Below are positions 24,612-32,271 of a stretch of DNA of 32,780 nucleotides, piece after piece (position 1 is the first letter of the stretch; each line of letters begins with the position of its first letter). The stretch is from contig JAFRRK010000089.1 in NCBI GenBank assembly GCA_017428115.1, forward strand, positions 1 to 32,780, read 5' to 3'. A program made the translations under genes and the position numbers. The notes under the pieces are model-generated. The model saw only the letters and a program-made list of their open reading frames with translations. It ran no database searches and was not told the origin of the DNA. This DNA is from Bacteroidales bacterium (lineage in GTDB: Bacteria; Bacteroidota; Bacteroidia; Bacteroidales; P3).

Positions 24612-25421
24612 TCATCGTTTCAGGTACTTAATCTCCTTTGGGTCAATAAGTCCGTATTGCATAGCTTTAGCTATGCGCGCACCCGATTTGTTCACTATGT
24701 CTAGCTTGCGCGATAGTTCTTTCTGTCTCTCTTGTATGCTTTTGTCGGTTTCGCACAGGTTGCTGGCTATCTCCGAGGCTGTGCACCCCGCCGCTTCCAG
24801 CAGTAACAACCGTCGTTCGGTATCGTTGAGAACCACATTGCATTTTTGGTCTGCCATCCGTTTCACATATAGTTCGGCGGCCTCTTTCAGGGTCAGCATC
24901 ACGGGATAGTTAAAATAATATCGCTCGCCGCGTTCGATTGATTCAATGGCACGCAACACATTCTCTACCGAGAACCCACCGGCCGCATTCTTGCTCACAA
25001 ATGCCTGCACTCCGTGTTCGAGCGATTCAAACAGCACACGGGCTATCTCCATCATCCTGTCTTGGCGGTCCGCCTCGTCGGGCAGCGGATTGTCAAAACG
25101 GCCTGAGAATAGGGCTATCTTTATCTCGGGGTATTTCTTGTGCACACGCTCGGCGATGAAGATGCCTCCTGTTGGTTCGCCTTGAAACTCGATGTCCAGC
25201 AACAGATAGTCGGGCATCTCGTGTTCTGCCGGGCTGTCCAGTGCTGCCATCAGCTGTGCCCCATTGGCAAAGGTGTCCAGCACCACCACCGTGCGGTAGT
25301 CCACCTCTCCGTCGTCGTTCATCCCACAGGCTACGCGGTGGGGCTGTCCGTTCAGTTCTAGTTTGAGCGCCTTCCGAATAATTGGCTCGTCGTCCACAAT
25401 CATTATCTTGATTGGTTCCAT
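24612..25421 (-). CDS. Response regulator with LuxR/NarL-like C-terminal region
   Basis: The 269-residue protein starts with a receiver domain: acidic pair Asp10-Asp11 (IMIVDDEP), phospho-acceptor Asp76 (YLLLDIEF), Ser106 (ALFSGR) and Lys144 (AFVSKNA). The receiver is enlarged by an insertion after residue 24 (NGQPHRVACGMNDDGEVDYR). The C-terminal part (LNDTERRLLLLEAAGCTASEIASNLCETDKSIQERQKEL) follows the LuxR/NarL helix-turn-helix pattern, with GCTASEIASNL for the turn. It probably binds DNA and answers to the histidine kinase at 25798-27948, which lies upstream on the same strand but is separated by 376 bp of repeats. Confidence 0.87.
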   Translation of the reverse strand: MEPIKIMIVDDEPIIRKALKLELNGQPHRVACGMNDDGEVDYRTVVVLDTFANGAQLMAALDSPAEHEMPDYLLLDIEFQGEPTGGIFIAERVHKKYPEIKIALFSGRFDNPLPDEADRQDRMMEIARVLFESLEHGVQAFVSKNAAGGFSVENVLRAIESIERGERYYFNYPVMLTLKEAAELYVKRMADQKCNVVLNDTERRLLLLEAAGCTASEIASNLCETDKSIQERQKELSRKLDIVNKSGARIAKAMQYGLIDPKEIKYLKR

Positions 25422-25454
25422 TGTTAAGTTGAATGTTTAAAAGGTTTTGAGTTG

Positions 25455-25624
25455 GCTCTATTTTGATAAAAGACTGATTTTTTACAGCCTCGAAGAGGCT
25501 GAATCTCAATAACCCCACACAAGGAACGTAGTGTGGGGGCAATGAAACCCCTACTATTCTGCGTCTCGAAGAGACGCGACATTGGGACATGTTGGCAAAA
25601 ATCAGTCATACTTTATACTAGAGC
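25455..25624 (+). mobile_element. 170-bp three-hairpin element with terminal inverted repeats, copy 2
   Basis: Its ends are inverted repeats: GCTCT (25455-25459) with AGAGC (25620-25624), and a perfect inner 11 bp, GACTGATTTTT (25472-25482) with AAAAATCAGTC (25597-25607). Hairpin 1 is CAGCCTC-GAA-GAGGCTG (25485-25501), hairpin 2 is CCCCACAC (25513-25520) with GTGTGGGG (25531-25538), and hairpin 3 is GCGTCTC-GAA-GAGACGC (25561-25577). The core is 93 bp, equal to the 24108 copy. Hairpin 2 differs from that copy at several positions but keeps full pairing. Confidence 0.75.
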
Positions 25625-25660
25625 GTTTGTGTTTAAATGGTGCGGCACATTATATTTCTT

Positions 25661-25766
25661 GTGGGTTCTATTAATTGCCTGCAATTATTAAAGTCTTAAA
25701 TTCTTATTAGATTAGATTCAAAGTGTGAAATATACATTTTCTCAAATTCTTGATAAATAGAAAACT
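25661..25766 (+). repeat. Dispersed ~100-bp repeat, copy B
   Basis: Begins GTGGGTTCTATTAATTGC and contains AATTCTTATT, GATTCAAAGTGTG and CTCAAATTCTTGATA, in the same order as copy A at 19194-19295. It starts 36 bp beyond the end of the three-hairpin element. It has no ORF. Confidence 0.75.
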
Positions 25767-25797
25767 CTTTCTATAACTGGGGGTTAACTTCTCCATC

Positions 25798-27948
25798 CTA
25801 CGGCTTTGGGTCGTCGTTGTCGCTTCCGGCCAGCAGGCAGTGGAATGTGCTCCCCTTGCCCGGCTGGCTTTCTGCCCAAATGCGGCAGCCGCGTGTCGTG
25901 TTGTCGTCGTGCCGTTTAATAATGTATTTGCATAGTATCAGACCAAAGCCTGTCCCATGGGTCGCTGAGGGGTCGTTGTTGGGTCGCACTTTCTTGTCTG
26001 CACGGAAGAGGTTCTCCAGCGTCTCCTCGTCCATGCCGCTGCCGGTGTCTGCCACCTCTATATGCACAAAACGCTTGTCCGCCGCGTATACCTCCGCGTT
26101 TATGGTCACTTTCCCTTGCTGGGTGTGCTGCAGGGCGTTGTTCACCAAATTGCGCAGCATGATTTCTGTCAACTGCCTGTCGCCATCGATTTTCAGTGTT
26201 GTGGGGTGGAAAATGAGGTCTACGTCATGCTCTAGCCTTACACATGAGGCGGCCACACTCTCAAACACCTCTTCCAAAGCAAACACCGATGGCTGGAACT
26301 GCATCCCGCTGGGGATGGACAGGTTGGTCCAGCTCTTTATGTTGGCAAAGGTGCGCAGCAGCTGGTCCAGCACCTCCTGCCGCATTTCGTTGCTCAGCTG
26401 CTTGTTGGTGAGGTAGGTGAGGAAAGGGTTGATGTCGTGCCTCAGCACCGACAGGCAGGTCTCCACATTGGCTATACGCTCTATGCTCTGTCGGCGGGCT
26501 CGTTGTAGGGCTGCTTTCTCGTTTCTCAACACTTTCGAACGGCGGTTCAACAACACCACCATCGTTGCCAGCAGCAGCAGAAACACCGTGCCCACGATGA
26601 TGGCCACCACGTAATAGTGGTTGCGGTTTTCTGACTGTTGGAGGCGGTCTTGAAGCATGGCGTCTGCGCTTTCGTTCTGGTGGATAAAGGTCAGCAGCTC
26701 CATCTCGCGGGCATACCATTGGCGGTTCACTTCCTCCGAGGGGGAATAGCCCATGCGTATCAGGCCATCGTATAGCATCGCCTCAAACTTCGGCGCCATG
26801 CCGTCGTGCCAACTGCTGTCGCACAAGGCTCGGGTATAGTAGCTGTATGCCAGGTCGTAGTAGCCCTCGCGCAGACAGTATTCGGCAGCTGCCACCACGG
26901 CACCCAGATGCTGGTAGGGGTCGCTGGTCTGAAAGAAGAGGTCCGTCGACACATCAAACATGTCCAGCCCGTAATCGCCCGTCGCCACTATCGAGTCGTG
27001 CGGATATAGCCTGTCGCCCAATCGGCTTAGCTCGGCAATGCGTGCCGCACACAGCCGTTGATAGCTGTCCGGGCGTATGTTGGTGTCGGCTACGATAAAC
27101 GCCTGTAGCTGGAACACGTTGGCCAAGTGGTAGATGCTATGCTGGTTAGGCCGGCTCATTATCTTCAGGTTGTCTGCCAGATACTGATAGGCTTTGCCAA
27201 GCAGTTTCGCATCGCTTCCTGTGGCCGAGGCCAAGCGGTAGTAGCTGTGCGCCAATGCGTAGTTGAGCGACATATCTTCCGCATAGTCGCACTTTAGCCC
27301 CGGACGGGCCTCCTCTACCTCCTTCAACAGGTCTGCCATGTTCTTCTGCGTGCTGGCATTGAGCAGTGTGCCCGACGACGATGCCACCGCGCTGTTGCGG
27401 TAGTGGTAGTTCAGTGTCAGCGACGTGATATAGTATTCCATCTGCGCATAGGCATAGAGATAGTTGTCGCTCTTCCTGCGCAGAAGGGCCGAGCGGTCGA
27501 TATCGTATAGCAGCTGATACGACTCTGCTATGCGGCAGCTCCGTTGCAGCAGGCGTATCTCCATCAGCTGTGCCACCAACCGCTCCACCTCGCTGTTGCG
27601 GCTTTGGTACGCGTGCCTGCCATGGGGTGGCGCTGTGGCCGCAAGCACACTGTCTATATATGCCGCTGCCGAGTCGTGCTCCGCCAGCATGTAGTAGCCG
27701 AATGCCAGATTGTTGTATGCCCGCAGCCGTCCGTCATGGTAGTTGGGCAACGAGTCGCGCACCATTGCCAGTGCGGCGTAGGCCTCCGCTATCGAACGGT
27801 ACGAGTCTTGGTAGCGGTTGATAAACGAGGCCTTGTTGTGGCTGTCCACACCACCCCGCAGCCGCAGGTTCACCCCGCTGTACCGTGCCTGCTGCCGGCA
27901 TCCCGTCAGCAGCAGCACGACCATGAATAATATGTTGAGGCGTCTCAT
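25798..27948 (-). CDS. Lipoprotein-type sensor histidine kinase with TPR-like periplasmic region
   Basis: The 716-residue protein begins MRRLNILFMVVLLLTGC, a lipoprotein signal with Cys17. Residues about 18-440 are helical, with repeated Tyr/Ala-rich pairs as in TPR arrays, and should lie in the periplasm. One membrane helix spans about 445-467 (VVAIIVGTVFLLLLATMVVLL), followed by a basic coiled coil. The kinase part has His504 in VLRHDINPF (HisKA-like), the N box LRNLVNNALQH (about 598-608), G1 DTGSGM (634-639) and G2 GTGFGL (665-670). The layout resembles Bacteroidota sensor kinases with DUF5112/DUF5113-like sensor domains; that assignment is from memory and unchecked. Its partner is probably the regulator at 24612-25421. 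Signal unknown. Confidence 0.85.
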   Translation of the reverse strand: MRRLNILFMVVLLLTGCRQQARYSGVNLRLRGGVDSHNKASFINRYQDSYRSIAEAYAALAMVRDSLPNYHDGRLRAYNNLAFGYYMLAEHDSAAAYIDSVLAATAPPHGRHAYQSRNSEVERLVAQLMEIRLLQRSCRIAESYQLLYDIDRSALLRRKSDNYLYAYAQMEYYITSLTLNYHYRNSAVASSSGTLLNASTQKNMADLLKEVEEARPGLKCDYAEDMSLNYALAHSYYRLASATGSDAKLLGKAYQYLADNLKIMSRPNQHSIYHLANVFQLQAFIVADTNIRPDSYQRLCAARIAELSRLGDRLYPHDSIVATGDYGLDMFDVSTDLFFQTSDPYQHLGAVVAAAEYCLREGYYDLAYSYYTRALCDSSWHDGMAPKFEAMLYDGLIRMGYSPSEEVNRQWYAREMELLTFIHQNESADAMLQDRLQQSENRNHYYVVAIIVGTVFLLLLATMVVLLNRRSKVLRNEKAALQRARRQSIERIANVETCLSVLRHDINPFLTYLTNKQLSNEMRQEVLDQLLRTFANIKSWTNLSIPSGMQFQPSVFALEEVFESVAASCVRLEHDVDLIFHPTTLKIDGDRQLTEIMLRNLVNNALQHTQQGKVTINAEVYAADKRFVHIEVADTGSGMDEETLENLFRADKKVRPNNDPSATHGTGFGLILCKYIIKRHDDNTTRGCRIWAESQPGKGSTFHCLLAGSDNDDPKP

Positions 27949-28005
27949 AACAATTGCTTGATCTCAGGGGGAGCCTCCCATGGCGCACCCCATTCAAAAC
28001 TTTTG

Positions 28006-28013
28006 CAAAAATA
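28006..28013 (-). promoter_or_regulatory. -7 box upstream of the sensor kinase gene
   Basis: The - strand reads TATTTTTG, matching TAnnTTTG, 57 bp before the kinase ATG. I do not see a matching -33 box at 19-21 bp. Confidence 0.45.
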
Positions 28014-28095
28014 CGAATTATTTTCAATATATACAGATTATCTCCCTCACACCCCTCCATGAAGGGGCTCTCTAAGCCCCTCTCCCGTTGTTAAA

Positions 28096-28323
28096 AAGCT
28101 GTTTAATTTAATTCAAGGACTTTCTTAAAGCACCTGAACGGCATCTTTTGCTTCTTTTTTCGGTTACAATGGAACCCCATTAGCTTCGCTGACGTTTCTT
28201 TGCCTCGGCATAGCGAGCAAGCTCGCTATGCGCTCACCTTGTGAAACGTTGCGCCCTCAAAAAGAAGCAAAATATGCTCGTTCATGTCCATAATAAACCT
28301 CATCAATCAAATTTAAACAGCTT
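28096..28323. mobile_element. 228-bp nested palindromic element
   Basis: Four pairs of arms nest around one centre. The outermost is AAGCTGTTTAA (28096-28106) with TTAAACAGCTT (28313-28323), extended inward to about 18 bp with one gap. Inside are TTTTGCTTCTTTTT (28146-28159) with AAAAAGAAGCAAAA (28259-28272), ACGTTTC (28192-28198) with GAAACGT (28243-28249) and the centre GCATAGCGAGC-AA-GCTCGCTATGC (28208-28231). All listed arms are perfect. There is no ORF. A non-autonomous mobile repeat is the simplest reading. Confidence 0.7.
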
Positions 28324-28352
28324 CTAAAAATGATCAACGAAAGCTCGTTTTT

Positions 28353-28384
28353 TTTCAAGAGTTCTAAAAAAAGTGGTATATTTG
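28353..28384 (+). promoter_or_regulatory. Promoter of the small membrane protein gene
   Basis: TATATTTG at 28377-28384 is a perfect -7 box. TTTC at 28353-28356, 20 bp upstream, is a near match to the -33 box. The chosen ATG is 24 bp downstream. Confidence 0.6.
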
Positions 28385-28408
28385 CAAAATCATAAACAAT
28401 CACATCTT

Positions 28409-28858
28409 ATGGAAGAAAACGATCTTATCATTCTGAACAATAGCAAAAAGCATATTGTTCGCGCAGGAAAATGGATGAATGTCTTTTCCATCTTTGCCGT
28501 CTTTAGTGTCCTCTTTTTGGTTGCAGGTGGCATTGTGCTGCTGTTCGTGAGCGGCTATCTCGACGAGGCCACCCCCTATTACCTCGACAACGTGCTAGGC
28601 TTTGCCGGCATCGCGCTCATCATCCTGGGAGCTGCCCTGCTGCCAGCCATCGTCTGCATGCGCCGCGCCGTACAGTCTGCCAAGCAGGTCTACTACAACA
28701 ACGACCTCACCCCCTCGGTCGAATATCTGCGTCAAACACGCTATCTCTGGCATTATCTGATGACGCTCTTCGTCATCGGCTTCAGCATCGCACTGATTGC
28801 AGCCGTTGTGGCACTCATCATCTATTGGCCTTCGCTCCGTTTGGTGTTCACTGTCTAG
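28409..28858 (+). CDS. Small integral membrane protein of unknown function
   Basis: A 149-residue protein with three strongly hydrophobic segments, at about 24-48 (FSIFAVFSVLFLVAGGIVLLF), 61-84 (VLGFAGIALIILGAALLPAIV) and 113-140 (LMTLFVIGFSIALIAAVVALII). A soluble loop between the last two has AVQSAKQVYYNNDLTPSVEYLRQTRYLWHYL, where the helical Ala/Gln/Tyr pattern suggests a regulatory or docking segment. It vaguely recalls DUF5362-type proteins but I would not assign it. The upstream in-frame ATG at 28373 lies inside the promoter, so the start at 28409 is preferred. nadB begins 18 bp later. Confidence 0.75.
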   Translation: MEENDLIILNNSKKHIVRAGKWMNVFSIFAVFSVLFLVAGGIVLLFVSGYLDEATPYYLDNVLGFAGIALIILGAALLPAIVCMRRAVQSAKQVYYNNDLTPSVEYLRQTRYLWHYLMTLFVIGFSIALIAAVVALIIYWPSLRLVFTV

Positions 28859-28876
28859 CTTTTCCTTAGTGGCTCT

Positions 28877-30442
28877 ATGAGATACGAGGTCGATTTTCTC
28901 GTCATCGGCTCGGGCATCGCCGGGCTGAGCTTTGCCCTCAAAGTGGCCCCCTATGGCAAAGTATGCATCCTCTGCAAAGGCGAGGCTGCCGAAGGCTCCA
29001 CACGCTATGCCCAAGGAGGTATCGCCGCCGTGATGTACGACAGCGACAGCTTTGATAAGCATATCCAAGACACCCTCATCGCCGGCGATGGCATCTGCGA
29101 CCGCAGTGTCGTCGAGATGACCATCCGCGAAGCCCCCGACCGCATCCGCGAGCTGGTACAGTATGGTGTCAATTTCGACAAAAGCCGTGCCGGCGACCGC
29201 TTCGACCTCCACCGCGAAGGCGGCCACTCCGAGTTCCGCATACTCCACCACAAGGACAACACCGGTGCCGAAATCGAACGCGGCCTGCTCGAGGCTGTCG
29301 CCAACCACCCCAATATCGAACTTAAACAGCACCAGTTTGCAATCGACATCATCACCCAGCACCACCTCGGACAGCGTGTCACCAAACACACCCCCGACAT
29401 CGAGTGCTACGGTGTCTATGCCCTCGACTGCCAGACCAACCAAATCGACACCTACCTCGCCAAGGTCACCCTCCTTGCCACCGGTGGCATGGGCAACGTC
29501 TACACCACCACCACCACACCCATCGTCTCCACTGGCGACGGCGTGGCCATGGTACACCGTGCCCGCGGCGTGCTGGCCGACTTGGAGTTCATGCAGTTCC
29601 ACCCCACGTCGCTGTATAACCCTGCCGAAAAACCCGCCTTCCTCATCACCGAGGCCATGCGTGGCGCAGGGGCCATCCTCAAAGACTTCAAGGGCAACGA
29701 GTTCATGCATAAGTACGACCCCCGACTCTCTCTCGCCCCACGCGACATAGTGGCCCGTGCCATCGACAACGAGATGAAAATAGCCGGCGTCGACCACCTC
29801 TACCTCGATGCCCGCGGCATTGGCAAAAACGAGATCATCAACGGCTTCCCCACCATCTACGCCAAATGCCTCGAACTCGGCATCAACATCACCAAAGACA
29901 TGATACCTATCCGTCCGGCCGCCCACTATCAGTGTGGCGGCATCAAGGTGAACCGCGACGGCGAGTCCTCAATCCACCATCTCTATGCTGCCGGCGAATG
30001 CGCCTGCACCGGCCTGCACGGCAGCAACCGCCTCGCCAGCAACTCGCTGCTTGAAGCTGTGGTCTACGCCCACAATGCGGCCATGAGCGCCATCGAGCGG
30101 GTCAAAACACGCCAAATATGCCAACAAGTGCCCGACTGGAATGCCGAAGGCATGGTACTCAACGAAGAGATGGTGCTCATCACCCAGACCAAACGCGAAC
30201 TCCAGGAACTCATGTGGAACTACGTCGGCATCGTCCGCAGCGACCTCCGCCTGCAACGCGCCTTCGACCGCCTCAACCTCATCTTCCGCGAAACCGAAGA
30301 CCTATACAACCGCTCGGTCCTCACCGAGGAACTCAGCGAACTGCGCAACCTCATAGCCTGCGCCTACCTAATAATCAAAATGGCACGCGCACGTCGTGTC
30401 AATGTGGGCCTCCACTACAGCATCGACCTCGTCAATCAGTAG
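28877..30442 (+). CDS. nadB: L-aspartate oxidase
   Basis: The 521-residue flavoenzyme oxidises L-aspartate to iminoaspartate, the first step of de novo NAD synthesis. The FAD-binding motif GSGIAGL lies at residues 11-17. Family-specific stretches include EGSTRYAQGGIAAV, REGGHSEFRILHHKDNTG, LADLEFMQFHPTSL, RPAAHYQCGGI and GLHGSNRLASNSLLEAVV. The first five and HPTS patterns separate it from succinate dehydrogenase flavoprotein. Length is normal. nadA and nadC are not adjacent in this window. Codons strongly favour C at the third position, unlike the genes before 27000. Confidence 0.95.
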   Translation: MRYEVDFLVIGSGIAGLSFALKVAPYGKVCILCKGEAAEGSTRYAQGGIAAVMYDSDSFDKHIQDTLIAGDGICDRSVVEMTIREAPDRIRELVQYGVNFDKSRAGDRFDLHREGGHSEFRILHHKDNTGAEIERGLLEAVANHPNIELKQHQFAIDIITQHHLGQRVTKHTPDIECYGVYALDCQTNQIDTYLAKVTLLATGGMGNVYTTTTTPIVSTGDGVAMVHRARGVLADLEFMQFHPTSLYNPAEKPAFLITEAMRGAGAILKDFKGNEFMHKYDPRLSLAPRDIVARAIDNEMKIAGVDHLYLDARGIGKNEIINGFPTIYAKCLELGINITKDMIPIRPAAHYQCGGIKVNRDGESSIHHLYAAGECACTGLHGSNRLASNSLLEAVVYAHNAAMSAIERVKTRQICQQVPDWNAEGMVLNEEMVLITQTKRELQELMWNYVGIVRSDLRLQRAFDRLNLIFRETEDLYNRSVLTEELSELRNLIACAYLIIKMARARRVNVGLHYSIDLVNQ

Positions 30443-30473
30443 CCCCCCACACTCCTCACTCCCAAACTACTAT

Positions 30474-31637
30474 ATGATATATAACTTCGACGAGCCTATC
30501 TCACGCAAAGGCACCAACTGCATCAAGCACGATGCCCTCCAACAATTCTTTGGCAGCGACGACCTCCTGCCCATGTGGGTGGCAGACATGGATTTCCGCT
30601 CACCCGATTTTGTCATCAATGCCCTTCGCCATCGCCTCGACCACGAGGTGCTGGGCTATCCCACCGCCCCCGACAGCTATTGGCAGGCCGTCACCCATTG
30701 GATGCGCTCGCACTACTCCATCCAGGCCGACCGCGCCCAGCTCCACTTCATCCCCGGCATAGTGGCAGGCATAGCCTTCGTGCTCCAGGCCATGACCAAC
30801 CCCGGCGACGGCATCCTAGTCACCACCCCCGTCTATCCCCCCTTCCTCAACCTGCCCCAAAACGGACATCGTCAGCTGGTATGCAGCCCGCTTAAGGTCG
30901 TGGAGGGCCGCTTCGTCATCGACTTCGACGACTTCGAGTGGCGCGCCCACCAGTGCCGTTGGCTCATCCTCAGCAACCCCCACAACCCCGGCGGCACCGT
31001 CTGGGACCACGGCACCCTCAGCCGCATCGCCGACATCTGCTATCGCAACAACGTCAACGTCATCTCCGACGAGATACACGCCGACCTCACCCTGCCGCCC
31101 CACCAGCACATCAGCTTCAGCACCGTCAGCCCCACCGCCCGCGACATCTCTATCACCTTCCTCGCACCCAGCAAAACCTTCAACATTGCCGGCCTCTCCA
31201 GCTCCGTATGCTACTGCCCCAACGAGCAGTTGCGCCAACGCTTCTTTGGCTATCTCGACGGCTATGGGCTGGCAGGCGGCGACATCTTCGCCTACGTGGG
31301 CGCCGAGGCCGCCTTCGCCCAGGGCGACGAGTGGCTCCGCCAGCTCCTCCAATACCTCCAAGGCAATGTCGACACCCTCCGCGCCTTCCTCGCCCACCGC
31401 CTGCCACAGGTCCGCGCCATACTGCCCGAGGCCTCATACCTCGCCTGGCTCGATTTCTCCCCCTTGGGACTCGACCACGACCAGCTCCTCTTCCGCCTCC
31501 TCAATCGCGCCCATGTGGCCCTCAACGACGGCACCACCTTCGGCGGCAACGACTACCGCTGCTGCTTCCGCCTCAACCTCGGCTGTCCCCGCGCCACCCT
31601 GCTCGACGCCCTCAACCGCATCGCCGACGCACTCTAG
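30474..31637 (+). CDS. PatB/MalY-type pyridoxal-phosphate aminotransferase (putative C-S lyase)
   Basis: A 387-residue fold-type-I PLP enzyme. Family features are LPMWVADMDFRSP near the N-terminus, PVYPPF, LSNPHNPGG, ISDEIHADL (PLP-binding Asp) and SKTFNIAGL with Lys234 as the Schiff-base lysine. MalY/PatB proteins split cystathionine or related C-S bonds, and some are aminotransferases; which applies cannot be told here. The frame is open back to 30396 within nadB, but the ATG at 30474, 31 bp after the nadB stop, gives the usual N-terminus MIYNFDEPISRKGTNCIKHD. Probably co-transcribed with nadB. Confidence 0.9.
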   Translation: MIYNFDEPISRKGTNCIKHDALQQFFGSDDLLPMWVADMDFRSPDFVINALRHRLDHEVLGYPTAPDSYWQAVTHWMRSHYSIQADRAQLHFIPGIVAGIAFVLQAMTNPGDGILVTTPVYPPFLNLPQNGHRQLVCSPLKVVEGRFVIDFDDFEWRAHQCRWLILSNPHNPGGTVWDHGTLSRIADICYRNNVNVISDEIHADLTLPPHQHISFSTVSPTARDISITFLAPSKTFNIAGLSSSVCYCPNEQLRQRFFGYLDGYGLAGGDIFAYVGAEAAFAQGDEWLRQLLQYLQGNVDTLRAFLAHRLPQVRAILPEASYLAWLDFSPLGLDHDQLLFRLLNRAHVALNDGTTFGGNDYRCCFRLNLGCPRATLLDALNRIADAL

Positions 31638-31821
31638 TCCTTGATCCTCTTTGGCTACCCTTCTTCCCCTTCAACCGCATGCTATTGGCCCGGCCAAACG
31701 TGCCTCCTGCCTTTTCCCGACTATTAGTGCTCACCCCTCGTTCTGACCCATTGGTCACAACCCCGCAACGTAGTTGAGCCTTCGCCCTACCTTCGTCCTA
31801 CCTTCGTTCCTTATAGTATAT

Positions 31822-31910
31822 ATATACTATATTTATACTATATCTATACCTCAGTTATACTTCTATATGTAGTATAAACAAAGTATATACATAGTATAAA
31901 TATAGTATAT
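31822..31910. repeat. AT-rich palindrome built from TAGTATA units
   Basis: ATACTATATTTATACTAT (31824-31841) is an exact reverse complement of 31891-31908. With two mismatches the arms extend to 31822-31849 and 31883-31910. A smaller inner hairpin (TTATAC 31855-31860 with GTATAA 31872-31877) fills the loop. The motif (A)TAGTATA recurs several times. It would extrude readily as a cruciform. Confidence 0.75.
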
Positions 31911-32126
31911 GGAACGTTTCTTCATCGGAGCTTCAACGTTCCTTGTGTGGTTCATTCAGCAGGGTAGCAGGGCGTTGTGTTGTGTTCCTTTGATTTTGTT
32001 ATTTTATGGGGGACATATTGAGGACAAATGGATCTTTTAGGGTTGAAAAGTAGATGGATAATTAACCGTTGATTTATTATTATTATATTAATTATCAGTG
32101 TATTACCCCCCCCATGTGTTTTTTAT

Positions 32127-32157
32127 TTTGTCAATCAAAAATATGTTTGTACTTTTG
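32127..32157 (+). promoter_or_regulatory. Consensus promoter of the fimbrillin-like locus
   Basis: TTTG (32127-32130), a 19-bp spacer and TACTTTTG (32150-32157) match the Bacteroidota consensus exactly. The 5' leader to the small ORF would be about 108 nt. Confidence 0.8.
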
Positions 32158-32271
32158 CAGCGTGATTTGTGCACTGGGGTGCATGTGTTGTGTGTGTGAT
32201 TTGGTGTGGCTTTTTGTAGTAAAACATTATAAATTAATTATAGTATAAACAAAAAAATCAATAAACCAACA

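Larger units (their letters stand above)
25422..25797. other. 376-bp repeat-filled gap between sensor kinase and response regulator
   Basis: Almost all of it is made of two unrelated repeats: the three-hairpin element (25455-25624) and dispersed repeat copy B (25661-25766). I see no gene. A TAnnTTTG box for the response regulator is not evident. Confidence 0.7.
27949..28408. other. 460-bp intergenic region with nested palindrome
   Basis: Between divergent genes (kinase on -, small membrane protein on +). Contents: the kinase promoter box, a 6-bp GGGGCT/AGCCCC hairpin (28064-28080), the 228-bp nested palindrome and the promoter of the + strand gene. No gene is supported. Confidence 0.65.
31638..32271. 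other. 634-bp non-coding region before the fimbrillin-like locus
   Basis: Contains tandem CCTACCTTCGT copies (about 31788-31810), a long AT palindrome (31822-31910), an adjacent 8-bp hairpin (GGAACGTT 31911-31918 with AACGTTCC 31935-31942), a short TTGGCC-C-GGCCAA palindrome at 31685-31697 and a consensus promoter at 32127-32157. No gene is supported in it. Confidence 0.65.

Noticed and set aside
25093-25609. - strand ORFs over the second three-hairpin element and the start of the regulator
   Set aside because: One is a frame shadow of the response regulator; the other is translation of the repeat. Neither has a family match.
28595-29926. 443-codon - strand ORF opposite nadB
   Set aside because: It is a shadow created by C-rich third positions of nadB and the upstream gene. 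It has low-complexity Val/Gly/Asp composition and no family.
30938-31777. 279-codon + strand ORF within the aminotransferase gene
   Set aside because: Arg/Pro/His-rich low-complexity product in an alternative frame of a clear PLP enzyme.
31801-31910. AT-rich repeats as a replication origin
   Set aside because: No DnaA-box cluster, and neither dnaA nor a plasmid replication gene is nearby.
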